A stretch of DNA of 30,116 bases from an uncultured Succinatimonas sp. (GTDB lineage: Bacteria; Pseudomonadota; Gammaproteobacteria; Enterobacterales; Succinivibrionaceae). Positions within the stretch are counted from its first letter, which is position 1, and the number at the start of each line of letters is the position of its first letter. Location of the stretch: the NCBI RefSeq assembly GCF_905203285.1, contig NZ_CAJKVK010000014.1, forward strand, positions 1-30,116, written 5' to 3'. Shown here one piece after another: positions 15,974 through 25,496 of the stretch. Made by a program: the position numbers and the translations under genes. Under the pieces are notes generated by a model. That model had not been told where the DNA came from and made no database searches. It saw nothing but the letters and a program-made list of their open reading frames with translations.

Positions 15974-17639
15974 CTTACTTCTTCAATTGCCGCCACTTCG
16001 CGCATCGCTTGATGCGTCTCATCCTTGTTTTCATTGATAATGACCACCGCAAGCGTGATCACTTCTTTGTTCGTAAGTCTTAATCCGTACTTCTTTTCCT
16101 TAATTTGCGCGTTGGCTTCCTCAAGTTTTTCTCGGACATTATCTGCCTTGCCTATGACTTTAAACTCACAGATATAAAGTCTTCTGTCATTTTCAAAACA
16201 TAAGTCGCTTCTGCCCAGCGCCGTCTGATACTCAGTATAAGTATTAAAGCCTATAATCTGCAGCATCACCTTGTAAACATCTCGAAAAGCGTGTTCTTTA
16301 AAGCTCACTACGCTTTCATAGGAAAACTCGTTTAAGATTTTGTTGAACTCATCCTTGAGCGCAGAAAAATCTCCCGCATCCAAGGCCGCCTTTATCGTTA
16401 AACCGTAGCAATCACTTAATTGCGATGCGGTTTTATTCGTTAATTTGTCGACGATAAGCTCGGCAAACGCCTTTTTACCTCAAGATTGGGAAGTCCTACT
16501 TTAAGGTAGTTAAAGGCTTGATCTTTAATCGTGAAATAGCCTGCCTGATACAAAATGGCAAAGAACGGGAAATTCTCATCCTCAATACTTGTTATCGTGG
16601 GAGATAATGCCGCGATGTTGGTCCTTTTTATAAACTCAAGATTTAAATAATCGACAAGCTCGGTCTTCTTTACTTTTTTATCAATAAAAGTATTTAGATA
16701 ATTTACCAAAAGCGACGGCTTCGCTCCGCCCGTCTCAAGCCAATAGGGCTTAAAACCGCGCTGTGCGTTTTTAAAAAAGTTTAATATTGACCACGGGTTA
16801 TAAACATGCCATTCACACTCTTCATCAAATGAATAGCCGTCATAATTATTTTTGAGCTCTTCTAAAATAAGCTCATATGTATATTTGTCAGTCTTTTCTT
16901 TTTTGTTTAACGCATTAGCCGCGTATTCAATGTAGTCTTTAAAATAACTCTCAAGCTCAGCTTGAGTGTAACCAACAATAGCGCCGTAATCAGGATTAAA
17001 ACTTATATCTTCAATATTATTGAAGGCGGAGAATATTGAAGTATTGGAATAGCGCGTCACTCCAGTGATAAAAATAAAGCGAAATTTACCCGAATAAGCT
17101 TTTATCGTGGAGAAAAAGTTTGACAATACTCTTCTTCTTGATTCAAACTCCTCTTTATCCCCCATCACCGCGGTTAAAGGCGCGTCATATTCATCAATCA
17201 ATAAAACAAATTTAGCATCGCTTTGTTGTTTTAGAAAAAACTGCAAATAGGTATTGGAGCTATCTGCTAAATCAGTAATTTCCGGTAAATCTTTGCAGGT
17301 TATTTTTAACTGCGTAAGCAAAGATTGGTCAAAAGATCTTTCTCCTCTCTCTTTTATTATTGAAAAATCCAAATGTATGACTTTATAAGTCGTATCTTTC
17401 CATAAGTTTTCAGTGACAATTTTGAGTCCCTGAAACTTATCAAGACCGTTTGAGAAAAGCTCATGAAAAGTGCTTACTAATGTCGATTTACCAAATCTGC
17501 GCGGACGGGATAAAAAAATCGGAGCATCAAATTGAGCCAATTTAGCGACTAAATCCGTTTTATCAATATAGATTTTCTTTCTTTCACAAAAGTTACTAAA
17601 TGAAGTAATGCTTAATGGCAGTTTGGCAAGATCAATCAT
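15970..17639 (-). pseudogene. Frameshifted AAA-ATPase / PD-(D/E)XK nuclease-like gene (DUF1703 type)
   Basis: Two reading frames make one recognisable protein of about 556 residues. The first frame (start 17639, MIDLAKLPLSITSF) has the ATPase-like half: Walker A RPRRFGKSTL, Walker B FVLLIDEYDAPLT and FIFITGVTRYS. It runs off-frame at AAAAA (16472-16476 on the plus strand) to a premature stop at 16440. Reading one base back gives VKKAFAELIVDKL and continues through to 15970, with the nuclease-like core GRSDLCFENDRRLYICEFK. One missing A explains everything. It could be a real mutation, phase variation in a short homopolymer, or a sequencing error. Such genes are often multicopy; their function is unclear, possibly defence or regulation. 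Confidence 0.8.
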
Positions 17640-17985
17640 ATTTAATTCTTCATACCAAAGTAAACACACACTTCAGTATAGTCTGTAACATATATAACCG
17701 CAATGTTTCAAAAAACAGAACACCTTATTTTATTATTTGTATTTCATAAATTTTTACTGTTATCAAATCCACCCTCCTTACAGAAAAATGCTTTCCAAAA
17801 TCCATTAAAAAACATTAAATTTTCTGTTTTTTTTACGATCCATTTTGGTGCGTATTTTTAGACGCAATTTTATTTTATTGATTTACAAAACGAAATTTAA
17901 CAAACACTGCAAAAGTGCAACAAAGTCACCAGGGTACATTTTCATTTTGCCTTAAACTTGCCGCTTATTTTTTAAGGATAAAAAA
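17640..17985. other. AT-rich intergenic region upstream of the trb operon
   Basis: This 346-base stretch separates the divergent DUF1703-type gene and trbB. I see no gene and no convincing -35/-10 pair. A weak 5-bp hairpin (TGCGT 17849-17853, ACGCA 17862-17866) is followed by ATTTTATTTTATT, which could be a plus-strand terminator isolating the operon. The trbB SD (AAGGA) is near 17972. The trb promoter must lie here or be unusual. Confidence 0.4.
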
Positions 17986-18966
17986 ATGGAAAGCGCAATT
18001 GACAAAAATCAGCTTAAAACCTCGTACGACATACGCGGTTTATCTAGGCTTTTTAACGATTTGGGAAGTGTAATCATTAATGCGCTAAAAGATCCTTTTA
18101 TAAATGAAATCATGTTGAATTGCGACGAAACTTTATTTGCCGAACATAAAAATAACGGACTGATTAAAATCGGAACATTAGATCCGATTAAAGCTGCTGT
18201 AATCATAAGAACTCTAGCCTCACTTTTAAATAAAGAATTAAATAGTGACAGCCCAATTCTTTCAGGAGAATTACCCTTTGACGGCTCACGTTTTGAGGGC
18301 CTGCTGCCACCGCTTGTTGCCAAACCTGTTTTTTCAATACGTAAACATAACGCACTTTCTTTACCGCTTAATGCTCTTGTAAAAAGTGAAATGTTAAATA
18401 AAGAAGAAGCACTATTTTTAAAAGAAGCAATCGCTAATCGCCGCACAATAATCGTATCAGGACGTACCGGATGCGGTAAAACTACTTTAGTTAATGCTCT
18501 TTTAAATGAGCTTTCACAAATTTGCCCGCATGACAGAGTCATTTCTATTGAAGACACCAAAGAATTAAAAATACAAGTAAAAAATAAAATCTCTTTATTT
18601 ACATCTCAAACCTCAGACATGTCTGTCCTACTAAAATCCGCCCTGCGTTTACGTCCTGATCGCCTTATTGTGGGAGAAGTCCGCGGCAGCGAAGCTTTAG
18701 ATTTAATAGATGCCTTTTCCACAGGACATAGCGGAGGTTTTACCACACTGCACGCAGGGTCGATAGATCAAGCATTAAAAAGGCTTACCCTGCTTATTTC
18801 AAGACATGAACATGCACCACGCCTAATTGAACCGACGCTTGCCGAAGCTCTTGATTTAATTGTTCAGCTGCAGCGAACTCCATCACGACATATAAGTGCG
18901 ATTGCACAAGTTACGGGGTTTAGCGAAGGCGTTTTTCATGTAAAAAATATTTTTAATAACAAATAG
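17986..18966 (+). CDS. trbB: TrbB, VirB11-type secretion ATPase
   Basis: A hexameric cytoplasmic traffic ATPase that powers pilus assembly and substrate transfer in type IV secretion. 326 residues, close to RP4 TrbB. Walker A GRTGCGKT (159-166), Asp box ISIEDTKE (187-194), Walker B RLIVGEVRG (226-234) and His box TGHSGGFTTLHAGS (246-259) are all intact. AAGGA lies about 10 bases upstream of the ATG. It is the first gene of a ten-gene trb operon; trbC follows after 31 bases. Confidence 0.95.
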   Translation: MESAIDKNQLKTSYDIRGLSRLFNDLGSVIINALKDPFINEIMLNCDETLFAEHKNNGLIKIGTLDPIKAAVIIRTLASLLNKELNSDSPILSGELPFDGSRFEGLLPPLVAKPVFSIRKHNALSLPLNALVKSEMLNKEEALFLKEAIANRRTIIVSGRTGCGKTTLVNALLNELSQICPHDRVISIEDTKELKIQVKNKISLFTSQTSDMSVLLKSALRLRPDRLIVGEVRGSEALDLIDAFSTGHSGGFTTLHAGSIDQALKRLTLLISRHEHAPRLIEPTLAEALDLIVQLQRTPSRHISAIAQVTGFSEGVFHVKNIFNNK

Positions 18967-18997
18967 TTAATTTCTATCTTTATACGGAGATGACAAC

Positions 18998-19396
18998 ATG
19001 AAGAAAAAACTTATCTGTTCTATTTTGATTCTTGCTTTAAGCGCTTCTGCAGCTTATGCCTCTGATACGCAGGGAGGATCTTTACCGTACGAAAGCTGGC
19101 TAAGGACTTTACAGCAATCACTAACAGGTCCCGTAGCCTTTAGCGTCTCACTTATCGGGATCGTAAGCTGTGGCGCTACTCTTATTCTTGCTGGAGGAGA
19201 AATAAATAAGTTCATGAGATCGTTAATTTATATCGTCCTCGTTATGACACTGCTTGTAGGAGCAAATTCTTTAATGACACGCTTTTTCAACGGAGCCGTA
19301 ATTGCAGTAAATCACAGTAAAAACCATAATCTAAACCAAACACAAAATACAAATTTTATTAATAATTTTTCCGATATAACAATTAATTACATTTAA
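18998..19396 (+). CDS. trbC: TrbC prepilin (VirB2-like, predicted cyclic pilin)
   Basis: A 132-residue pilin precursor. A signal peptide ends AYA after residue 21. The mature region GGSLPYESWL, TGPVAF, SLIGIV, GGEINKF and VLVMTLLVGA closely follows RP4 TrbC. In RP4 the pilin is trimmed at Gly before AEIA and joined head to tail into a 78-residue ring. Here Ser22 to Gly99 is exactly 78 residues and Gly99 is followed by AVIA, so cyclisation is predicted. RP4 needs the TraF peptidase for this; no traF is in the window. GGAG sits before the ATG. Confidence 0.93.
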   Translation: MKKKLICSILILALSASAAYASDTQGGSLPYESWLRTLQQSLTGPVAFSVSLIGIVSCGATLILAGGEINKFMRSLIYIVLVMTLLVGANSLMTRFFNGAVIAVNHSKNHNLNQTQNTNFINNFSDITINYI

Positions 19397-19398
19397 TC

Positions 19399-19689
19399 AT
19401 GAACGAGCATCAGATCTATAAAGCTTTAATACAAAAACAAACATTTTTAGGCTGTGAGCGCAGTTTATGCATGTTTTTAATTTTAATCTGCATCGCGCTT
19501 GTTCTAAGTTCAACAGATCTCATCGTAAGCCTGTTGTCCTTCTGTTTGTTCATTTGCGGGTTTTATTTGCTTCGACTTATGTCCGAGCACGATCTGATGC
19601 TTAGTAAAGTGTATTTAAAACAGATAAAGTACGCACCTTTTTATCTTGCTCAAGGACGTAAGTTAAACAATAGTTGGAAAAAGAAATAA
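19399..19689 (+). CDS. trbD: TrbD, VirB3-like inner-membrane protein
   Basis: 96 residues, with a polar start (HQIYKALIQKQTFLGCERSL) and two membrane segments (about 24-40 and 43-60), then a basic tail. Size, topology and position between trbC and trbE match TrbD/VirB3, which helps assemble the pilus with the TrbE ATPase. The ATG comes 2 bases after the trbC stop, so translation is probably coupled. Confidence 0.88.
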   Translation: MNEHQIYKALIQKQTFLGCERSLCMFLILICIALVLSSTDLIVSLLSFCLFICGFYLLRLMSEHDLMLSKVYLKQIKYAPFYLAQGRKLNNSWKKK

Positions 19690-19692
19690 CAA

Positions 19693-22158
19693 ATGTACAC
19701 TGATTTACTTTTTTATGCTGCGCTTACACTAGCCATAATCGCGATCTTATCTGTTTTGCCTTTTGCGATTGCCTATACCAAAACATTAACCCGACGCAAT
19801 AATATCCCTGCATTTTGTGATTTGCTTGATTATGCAACGCTTATAAAAGATAACCTAATAGTGTTAAAGTCAGGAGCCCTTTGCGCGTTTTATGAAATTT
19901 TTCCTGACGATCAATCACAGCTTAATAAGGCAAGTCTTACTCATTTTGAACAAATAATTCAAAAAGCCTTTTTAAAACTAGGTGGCAACTGGGCTGTACA
20001 TTTTGACGTTAAAAGAATAAAAGACGGATTTTATGCTCCCACATGCGATTCATTCAATCAAACGATTAACGATCTTGAAATCAAACGTATTCTGAAATTT
20101 AAAAATGAAAAAAGTTTTGAGAGCAGATTTTTCCTTACACTCACGTTTTTAGGCACATCTACTTCACGTCGTAAGATTGAAAGTCTGGTATTAAACGATA
20201 GCAATGATCATAAAAGTGCAAAAGAATCTACTCTTGAACTTATTGAAAAATTTCAAAGCGAATGTAAATCCATTACCGATACCCTGTCTTTAGTTATTAA
20301 GGTAAAAGCTCTCACTTCAACGCAACACCTTAACTTTACTTTAAATCAAACCCTTTCATTCATACATTCATGCATTACCGGCAAAGAACATGATATCGCC
20401 GTTCCTAAACATAATTGTTATCTTGACGCCTTACTTTCTACTAAAGATTTTTCTTCAGGATTTACACCCAAAATCGGCAGTAACTATATTGCCTGCATCG
20501 CAATTGACGGTTTCCCGCAAAGCTCATATTTGGGAATACTAAATTCACTTGCATTATTACCTTTTCCATACCGCTTTCATTCCCGATTCCTGACTTTTGA
20601 CAAAATGCAATCTCATATCCTGCTTGAAAAATACCGCAGACTCTGGAGCCAAAAATCACGCGGAATTCTTTCTCAAATTTTTAATCAGCCAAATGCCAGA
20701 GTAAACGAATATGCGGTAGAAAAAGTATCAGAAATCGATGAAGCGAAATTTGCCTTTGAGGGCAATGAAGAAATTTTCGGAGCATACACATCCGTTATTA
20801 TCATCATGGATGAAAATATGGACTTACTGCAGGAAAAGGCCACACTTGCAGTTAAGACCATTGAAGATCTGGGATTTGCCGCTCGTGTTGAAACAGTCAA
20901 CGCAAATGAAAGTTATCTCGGCTCACTGCCTGGACACTGTTTTGAAAATATTCGCCGTCCGATACTGTCAGGAACAGTATTTACCGATTTAATCCCTCTA
21001 TCTACTCCGTGGAACGGAGAACGCTTTTCTCCAAATCCTTTATACGGGAAAAACGCTTCTCCGCTAATGCAGGTAAAAAGTGCCGGACATAGCCGTTTTT
21101 ACTTAAATCTCCATCAAAAAGATCTGGGCAATACTGCCGTAGTCGGACCACCAGGATCCGGAAAATCAGTTCTTTTGGGATCTTTGATATTAAATCTTAT
21201 GCGTTATAAAAACATGAAAATCTTTGCCTTTGACAAAGGGTATTCGTTTTATGCCATAAGCAAAGCTTTATCCGGATCTCATATTGAATTTTCAAATTTA
21301 AAAAGTGCATTTTGTCCACTTTACCACCTTGAGAACAGTAATGACTTTACATATGCGCAAGACTTCATTGAACTTTTATGTCGTATGTCCGGACATTCGC
21401 TTTCTTTAGAAGAACGCAGTGAAATAAACAATTGCCTGAAAATACTTGCACAAAGAGAAAAAGATAAACGCTCATTAAGTGATTTTCATTTATTGCTTCT
21501 ATCTAAAAATCTAAAACAGGCAATTGCGCCTTATACCGTCATTGCCGGAGAAAACAATTTACTCGACAATACTGAAAATTTAGGCTTTGATTCTGATCTT
21601 ACGGTTTTTGAATGCTCTGATTTATTTGAATCTCCGCAAAGTTTCTCATTACCGCTTTTAAAGCAAATTTTCAAACTTATATCCGACAGTTTTTCAGGAG
21701 ATCCTAGAGCCATAATCCTTGATGAAGCATGGCTTATGCTAAGAGACGAAATTTTTGCATCCGAACTTTTAAAGTGGTTCAAAACTTTAAGAAAACATAA
21801 TGTCATCGTTGTTCTAGCAACACAATCCATTACCGATATTGCCAAAAGTACATTATTCGAAACCTTTCTTGAATGTGTTAAAACCCGTATTTACTTACCT
21901 AATTACGATGCCAAAAGCGATGTTTTAAAACCGATTTACAAACAAACAGGGCTTAATGAAGAGCAAATAAATAATCTCTCTGACGCAATACCCAAAAAAG
22001 ACTATCTCTTGCTTAAAGGACAAAAAGCAGCATTTTTTAATCTGATGATGACAGAGGAAGAACTGCGCCTTTTATCTTTCAGCGGTGATCATATCAAAAC
22101 TCAGGTTGATGCGTTATTTAAAAAACACAGCCGTAATTTTTACAAATATAAGGAGTAG
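19693..22158 (+). CDS. trbE: TrbE, VirB4-type secretion ATPase
   Basis: 821 residues, the large conserved ATPase of type IV secretion systems (RP4 TrbE is about 850). An N-terminal hydrophobic segment (about 8-28) is followed by the CagE/TrbE N-domain. The ATPase domain has Walker A GPPGSGKS (485-492) and Walker B AIILDEAWLML (673-683, with Asp677 and Glu678). Downstream motifs VVLATQS and YLPN are also typical. It starts 3 bases after trbD. No frameshift or stop is present over 2.4 kb, which argues that the operon is under selection. Confidence 0.96.
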   Translation: MYTDLLFYAALTLAIIAILSVLPFAIAYTKTLTRRNNIPAFCDLLDYATLIKDNLIVLKSGALCAFYEIFPDDQSQLNKASLTHFEQIIQKAFLKLGGNWAVHFDVKRIKDGFYAPTCDSFNQTINDLEIKRILKFKNEKSFESRFFLTLTFLGTSTSRRKIESLVLNDSNDHKSAKESTLELIEKFQSECKSITDTLSLVIKVKALTSTQHLNFTLNQTLSFIHSCITGKEHDIAVPKHNCYLDALLSTKDFSSGFTPKIGSNYIACIAIDGFPQSSYLGILNSLALLPFPYRFHSRFLTFDKMQSHILLEKYRRLWSQKSRGILSQIFNQPNARVNEYAVEKVSEIDEAKFAFEGNEEIFGAYTSVIIIMDENMDLLQEKATLAVKTIEDLGFAARVETVNANESYLGSLPGHCFENIRRPILSGTVFTDLIPLSTPWNGERFSPNPLYGKNASPLMQVKSAGHSRFYLNLHQKDLGNTAVVGPPGSGKSVLLGSLILNLMRYKNMKIFAFDKGYSFYAISKALSGSHIEFSNLKSAFCPLYHLENSNDFTYAQDFIELLCRMSGHSLSLEERSEINNCLKILAQREKDKRSLSDFHLLLLSKNLKQAIAPYTVIAGENNLLDNTENLGFDSDLTVFECSDLFESPQSFSLPLLKQIFKLISDSFSGDPRAIILDEAWLMLRDEIFASELLKWFKTLRKHNVIVVLATQSITDIAKSTLFETFLECVKTRIYLPNYDAKSDVLKPIYKQTGLNEEQINNLSDAIPKKDYLLLKGQKAAFFNLMMTEEELRLLSFSGDHIKTQVDALFKKHSRNFYKYKE

Positions 22159-22166
22159 ATAGTATC

Positions 22167-22829
22167 GTGAAAACAAAAATATCAAAACCATCTGTTTACG
22201 GAAATGAAAAATACAATATAGCCATATCTGAGTTAAAACAAAGATTAAGTCTTATCATAACCGCACTAATCGGAACGGCATTCGGCTTTATCTGCCTTGG
22301 CGCTTATATAGTTAAAAGTTCGCAAAGTCAGATTATTCCTTATCTTGTAACCGTGGATACTCATGGAGTGATTCTGGCAAAAGGCCGTATCGACTTAAAT
22401 AAACAAATTCCTCAAGAGGCTATTGCCGCCACTCTTAGCAACTTTATTAAAAACTTGCGCAGCGTTACATCCGACAGCAAAGTGCAGCGTGATTTTATTT
22501 TAGAGACTTATGCATACGTTAAAGAAGGCTCTCCTGCCTTACAAAAATTAAATGATTTTTACAATAATGAAAATCCTTTTATAAAACAAGAACAAGGTTC
22601 TATAAACATCATCATAAATAACGTTATTACTCAAGAACATAACAGACTTCAGATTGATTGGACCGAAGAATCATCCGATGCGCTTTCCTTATCAAAAAAA
22701 CAAATGTTCCGCGCGATATTAGCTTATTCCGTAAGTAATGAAGCAGCAAAAGATCCTGATGCCTTACTGCTAAATCCTCTGCAGATTTTCGTCGAGGATT
22801 TTGCCGTTAGTGCGGTTCTTAACAATTAA
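22167..22829 (+). CDS. trbF: TrbF, VirB8-like inner-membrane assembly factor
   Basis: 220 residues: a cytoplasmic head, one membrane span (about 31-50, IITALIGTAFGFICLGAYIV) and a periplasmic NTF2-like domain (SQIIPYLVTVDTHGVIL, FIKNLRSVTSD, FILETYAYV). The start is GTG with AAGGAG 11 bases upstream. The region after its stop is unusual (see leader at 22836-22898). Confidence 0.9.
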   Translation: MKTKISKPSVYGNEKYNIAISELKQRLSLIITALIGTAFGFICLGAYIVKSSQSQIIPYLVTVDTHGVILAKGRIDLNKQIPQEAIAATLSNFIKNLRSVTSDSKVQRDFILETYAYVKEGSPALQKLNDFYNNENPFIKQEQGSINIIINNVITQEHNRLQIDWTEESSDALSLSKKQMFRAILAYSVSNEAAKDPDALLLNPLQIFVEDFAVSAVLNN

Positions 22830-22835
22830 CACAAC

Positions 22836-22898
22836 AAGGAGGCGGCTTTTATTATTTTTCCGTTGAAAATGTTGCGGAAAACTGCCGATTATTCATGA
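22836..22898 (+). promoter_or_regulatory. Intercistronic leader between trbF and trbG with strong SD and hairpin
   Basis: AAGGAGG (22836-22842) is the best ribosome-binding site in the operon, but trbG starts 52 bases later and nothing better lies near that ATG. A 7-bp stem TTTTCCG/CGGAAAA (22856-22862, 22875-22881) sits between. The frame that follows the trbF stop stays open, carries an ATT eight bases after the SD and an ATG at 22869 in the hairpin loop, and ends in TGA overlapping the trbG ATG (ATGA). This suggests a tiny coupling ORF, which is inference. Confidence 0.4.
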
Positions 22899-23797
22899 AT
22901 AAAATTAGTAAAACATTTTTATTTTTATGTTCCATAACGCTATGCTCAAACGCCATAGCTGACAGTGCGTATGACGATTACTTCATGGAACAAAACGGAA
23001 ATGATTTTTTAACTGATGAAGATTTAAAAGCTCTTGAAGATTTACAAAAAGCAGAACGGACTGGAGTTGATGGTCTTGGTTTACAGGGAAGTGTATCAAA
23101 ACCAGGTGAAATGGTTTTTACTTTTGGAGCTTCAAGGCCGACTATCGTTTGTGCCGTTCTTGAACTTTGCGATATTGCTTTAGAGAAAGGAGAAAAAATT
23201 AATACGGTACAAATCGGTGATGCTGCTCGCTGGCTTGTTGATTCAGCTGTTTCAGGAACGGGAAATGATGAAGTACAGCATTTAGTTGTAAAACCTCTTG
23301 ATAATGCTCTTAAAACCTCTATGGTCATTACTACGGACAGGCGGACCTACCATTTAAGACTTAAATCTTCCATTACGGATTTTATGCCGCAAATTCGTTT
23401 TATCTATCCTGAAGATGCTTTAGCAAAACTTAATAAACTTAAAGAGAAAAAACAACAAGATGATGAACGAAATGTAATTTCCGGAACCGGAATAAACATT
23501 AACGATCTTAATTTTAATTACCTCATAGAAGGTGATGAAAAGATCAAACCGACACGCGTTTACCATGACGGGCAAAAAACCTATATCGAATTTCCTGAAA
23601 AAGCTATCTATGCTCCTCTTCCGGCTCTTGTAATAGTGAACAAGGTCAATTTCTTTTCTGAAGACGATTTGCAAACAGCCAATTACCGCATTGTCAAAAA
23701 CCGCTATATTGCCGACGGCGTTATTGAAAGAGCAAGACTTATCTTAGGAGACAACGACGATGCTTTAACTGTAGATATCATTTATAAGGATAAATAA
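22895..23797 (+). CDS. trbG: TrbG, VirB9/CagX-like periplasmic protein
   Basis: 300 residues with a signal peptide (MNKISKTFLFLCSITLCSNAIA) and the VirB9 fold: MVFTFGASRPTIVCA, the GDAARWLVDSAVSG segment, then VVKPLDNALKTSMVITTDRRTYHL in pieces, and the C-terminal domain that contacts TrbH/VirB7 (about 210-300, TRVYHDGQKTYIEFP). It forms the core complex with TrbH and TrbI. The ATG has no good SD next to it, so translation may depend on the upstream leader. Confidence 0.93.
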   Translation: MNKISKTFLFLCSITLCSNAIADSAYDDYFMEQNGNDFLTDEDLKALEDLQKAERTGVDGLGLQGSVSKPGEMVFTFGASRPTIVCAVLELCDIALEKGEKINTVQIGDAARWLVDSAVSGTGNDEVQHLVVKPLDNALKTSMVITTDRRTYHLRLKSSITDFMPQIRFIYPEDALAKLNKLKEKKQQDDERNVISGTGININDLNFNYLIEGDEKIKPTRVYHDGQKTYIEFPEKAIYAPLPALVIVNKVNFFSEDDLQTANYRIVKNRYIADGVIERARLILGDNDDALTVDIIYKDK

Positions 23798-23798
23798 C

Positions 23799-24227
23799 GT
23801 GACAAAAATTTTAATCGCGGCACTTGTATGCATTAGCGCATGTACCAACTTAAAAAGTTCTTCTTTTTCCGTAAAAGAAGAAACTTCAATAAATTTATTC
23901 GCGCCTGACGATTACTCTAAAGCCTTTAACGACTTTGCTCTTATCCTCAAACATAAACTTTCTTTTGGTAAAAACAGTTTTAGCGTTGTCGGTTTTGATC
24001 ATGAGCAAAACAAAAAATTCTCATCATCGTTGATGCAAAAAGGCGCATCTGTCTGCTCAGGGCAAGAATTCTGTTCCGGAATTTCATTGCGACTTGAAAT
24101 CATTGCAATTAAGGAAAACTCCGTCCTTATCAGCATTAATACTCCAAAATTCATATTAAACCGCATTTATCAAAAAAAGCACGGTTCTATTCATGCCGTT
24201 TCCGCATTTACTTTTAAGGAAAAATAA
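23799..24227 (+). CDS. trbH: TrbH-like lipoprotein
   Basis: 142 residues starting at GTG with AAGGA upstream, one base after the trbG stop. The N-terminus is a short lipoprotein signal, with lipobox ISAC placing the lipid on Cys15. The rest has little recognisable similarity. The name rests on the lipoprotein signal and position between trbG and trbI, as in RP4. It is probably the VirB7-like outer-membrane anchor of the core complex. Confidence 0.75.
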   Translation: MTKILIAALVCISACTNLKSSSFSVKEETSINLFAPDDYSKAFNDFALILKHKLSFGKNSFSVVGFDHEQNKKFSSSLMQKGASVCSGQEFCSGISLRLEIIAIKENSVLISINTPKFILNRIYQKKHGSIHAVSAFTFKEK

Positions 24228-25496
24228 ATGACTAAATTTAATACTGAGGTTAAAAAAGGACGAGCCGGCAAAACACCACTAATCATTTTGCTATTTGTGG
24301 CTCTTATTATATTGATACTTGCCAATCTTGCAATTGACGGCCGTAATGCTCATAGCCGTAATGAAATTAAGGAAAAGAGCGCAAAAAGTGACCTTAACAT
24401 TGCCGCAAATCAAATTGCCAAAATGGAAAGACAATCTCTTATCAATAAACAAGATATATTTAAAGATTCTAATAAAACTGTAGAAAATGATGATAGTGCC
24501 TTAGATAACTTTCAAGACATAAATAAAGACGATTATGATTTTCAAAAAGATTATGAAGAATATTTACGTATTGAGGAAAGTAAACCGTTACCTCAACCTG
24601 CATATCAAAATCCTATCCCGAATAAAATCAAAGAAAAAAGATCTTCTGATTTTGAAAAAGCCTTAAGCGCACCGACTAAAGTTGATCTTAATTTTTCAAA
24701 AAATACGGTACAAAACTCAAGTACTAAAAACGATCCTTACAGCTATCTGTCAGCTAATCAAATTAACGAACTAAAGCGCGGTAAAGAAGCTTTAGAAAAG
24801 ATGTCCACCATCTCTCAAGAAACGAATGGAACACTTAATGATTATGCTTACCTGCAAAATAATGATTTTAAGCTTAACCATAATGTAGAAAGTATCACCA
24901 ATCCCTTTGTCATAAAACAAGGCAGCGTTATTCCCGCGGTTTTGCTTACGGGAATTAATTCAGATCTGCCGGGGCAAGTAAGCGCACAAGTTACCAATGA
25001 TGTTCTAGATAGTCCTTTTGGCAACAGTATATTAATTCCTAAAGGCTCAAAGCTAATCGGACAATACGGTTCAGGACCGGGGTTCGGTCAAACTAGGATC
25101 ATGATGGGATTTAACCGTCTCATTTTTCCTGACGGCAAAAGCCTAAATTTAGAAGCCATGCCCGGAACAGGTTCTGACGGATATTCAGGATTTAAAGCTG
25201 ATGTCAACAACCATTGGCTGAAGCTTATTTCATATTCGGTATTTTTAGGCGGCATCACTACCGCCGTAACCCTAAGTACCGATGCAGCATACGACTCTGA
25301 AGGAAAAATCACGCCCCAAGCAGCTTTATCCCAATCCATGGGAGAAATTTTGGGGCGAACCATGAGTCAGGTCATTGAAAGAAATTTAAGTCTCTCTCCC
25401 ACACTTACAGTAAAACCCGGCTTTCGCTTCAACGTGGCAGTAACCAAGGACATAGAATTTTCAGGAGAATATACAGCATATGATTACTATAATTAA
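24228..25496 (+). CDS. trbI: TrbI, VirB10-like core-complex protein
   Basis: 422 residues: a basic cytoplasmic start, one membrane span (17-36), a long polar Asn/Lys/Glu-rich periplasmic linker (about 40-210) and the conserved VirB10 beta-barrel domain (about 225-420: VIKQGSVIPAVLLTGINSDL in two parts, SPFGNSILIPKGSKLIGQY likewise, RLIFPDG). VirB10 proteins span inner and outer membranes and gate secretion. The ATG follows the trbH stop with no gap. Confidence 0.95.
   Translation: MTKFNTEVKKGRAGKTPLIILLFVALIILILANLAIDGRNAHSRNEIKEKSAKSDLNIAANQIAKMERQSLINKQDIFKDSNKTVENDDSALDNFQDINKDDYDFQKDYEEYLRIEESKPLPQPAYQNPIPNKIKEKRSSDFEKALSAPTKVDLNFSKNTVQNSSTKNDPYSYLSANQINELKRGKEALEKMSTISQETNGTLNDYAYLQNNDFKLNHNVESITNPFVIKQGSVIPAVLLTGINSDLPGQVSAQVTNDVLDSPFGNSILIPKGSKLIGQYGSGPGFGQTRIMMGFNRLIFPDGKSLNLEAMPGTGSDGYSGFKADVNNHWLKLISYSVFLGGITTAVTLSTDAAYDSEGKITPQAALSQSMGEILGRTMSQVIERNLSLSPTLTVKPGFRFNVAVTKDIEFSGEYTAYDYYN

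Noticed and set aside
16466..16480. Programmed -1 frameshift in the DUF1703-type gene
   Set aside because: The tract reads A-AAA-AGG, not a good slippery heptamer such as A-AAA-AAG, and no stimulating SD or stem was seen; mutation or read error is simpler.
17878..17910. TTTACA/TTGATT as a -35 for trbB
   Set aside because: No acceptable -10 hexamer lies 16-18 bases downstream of either.
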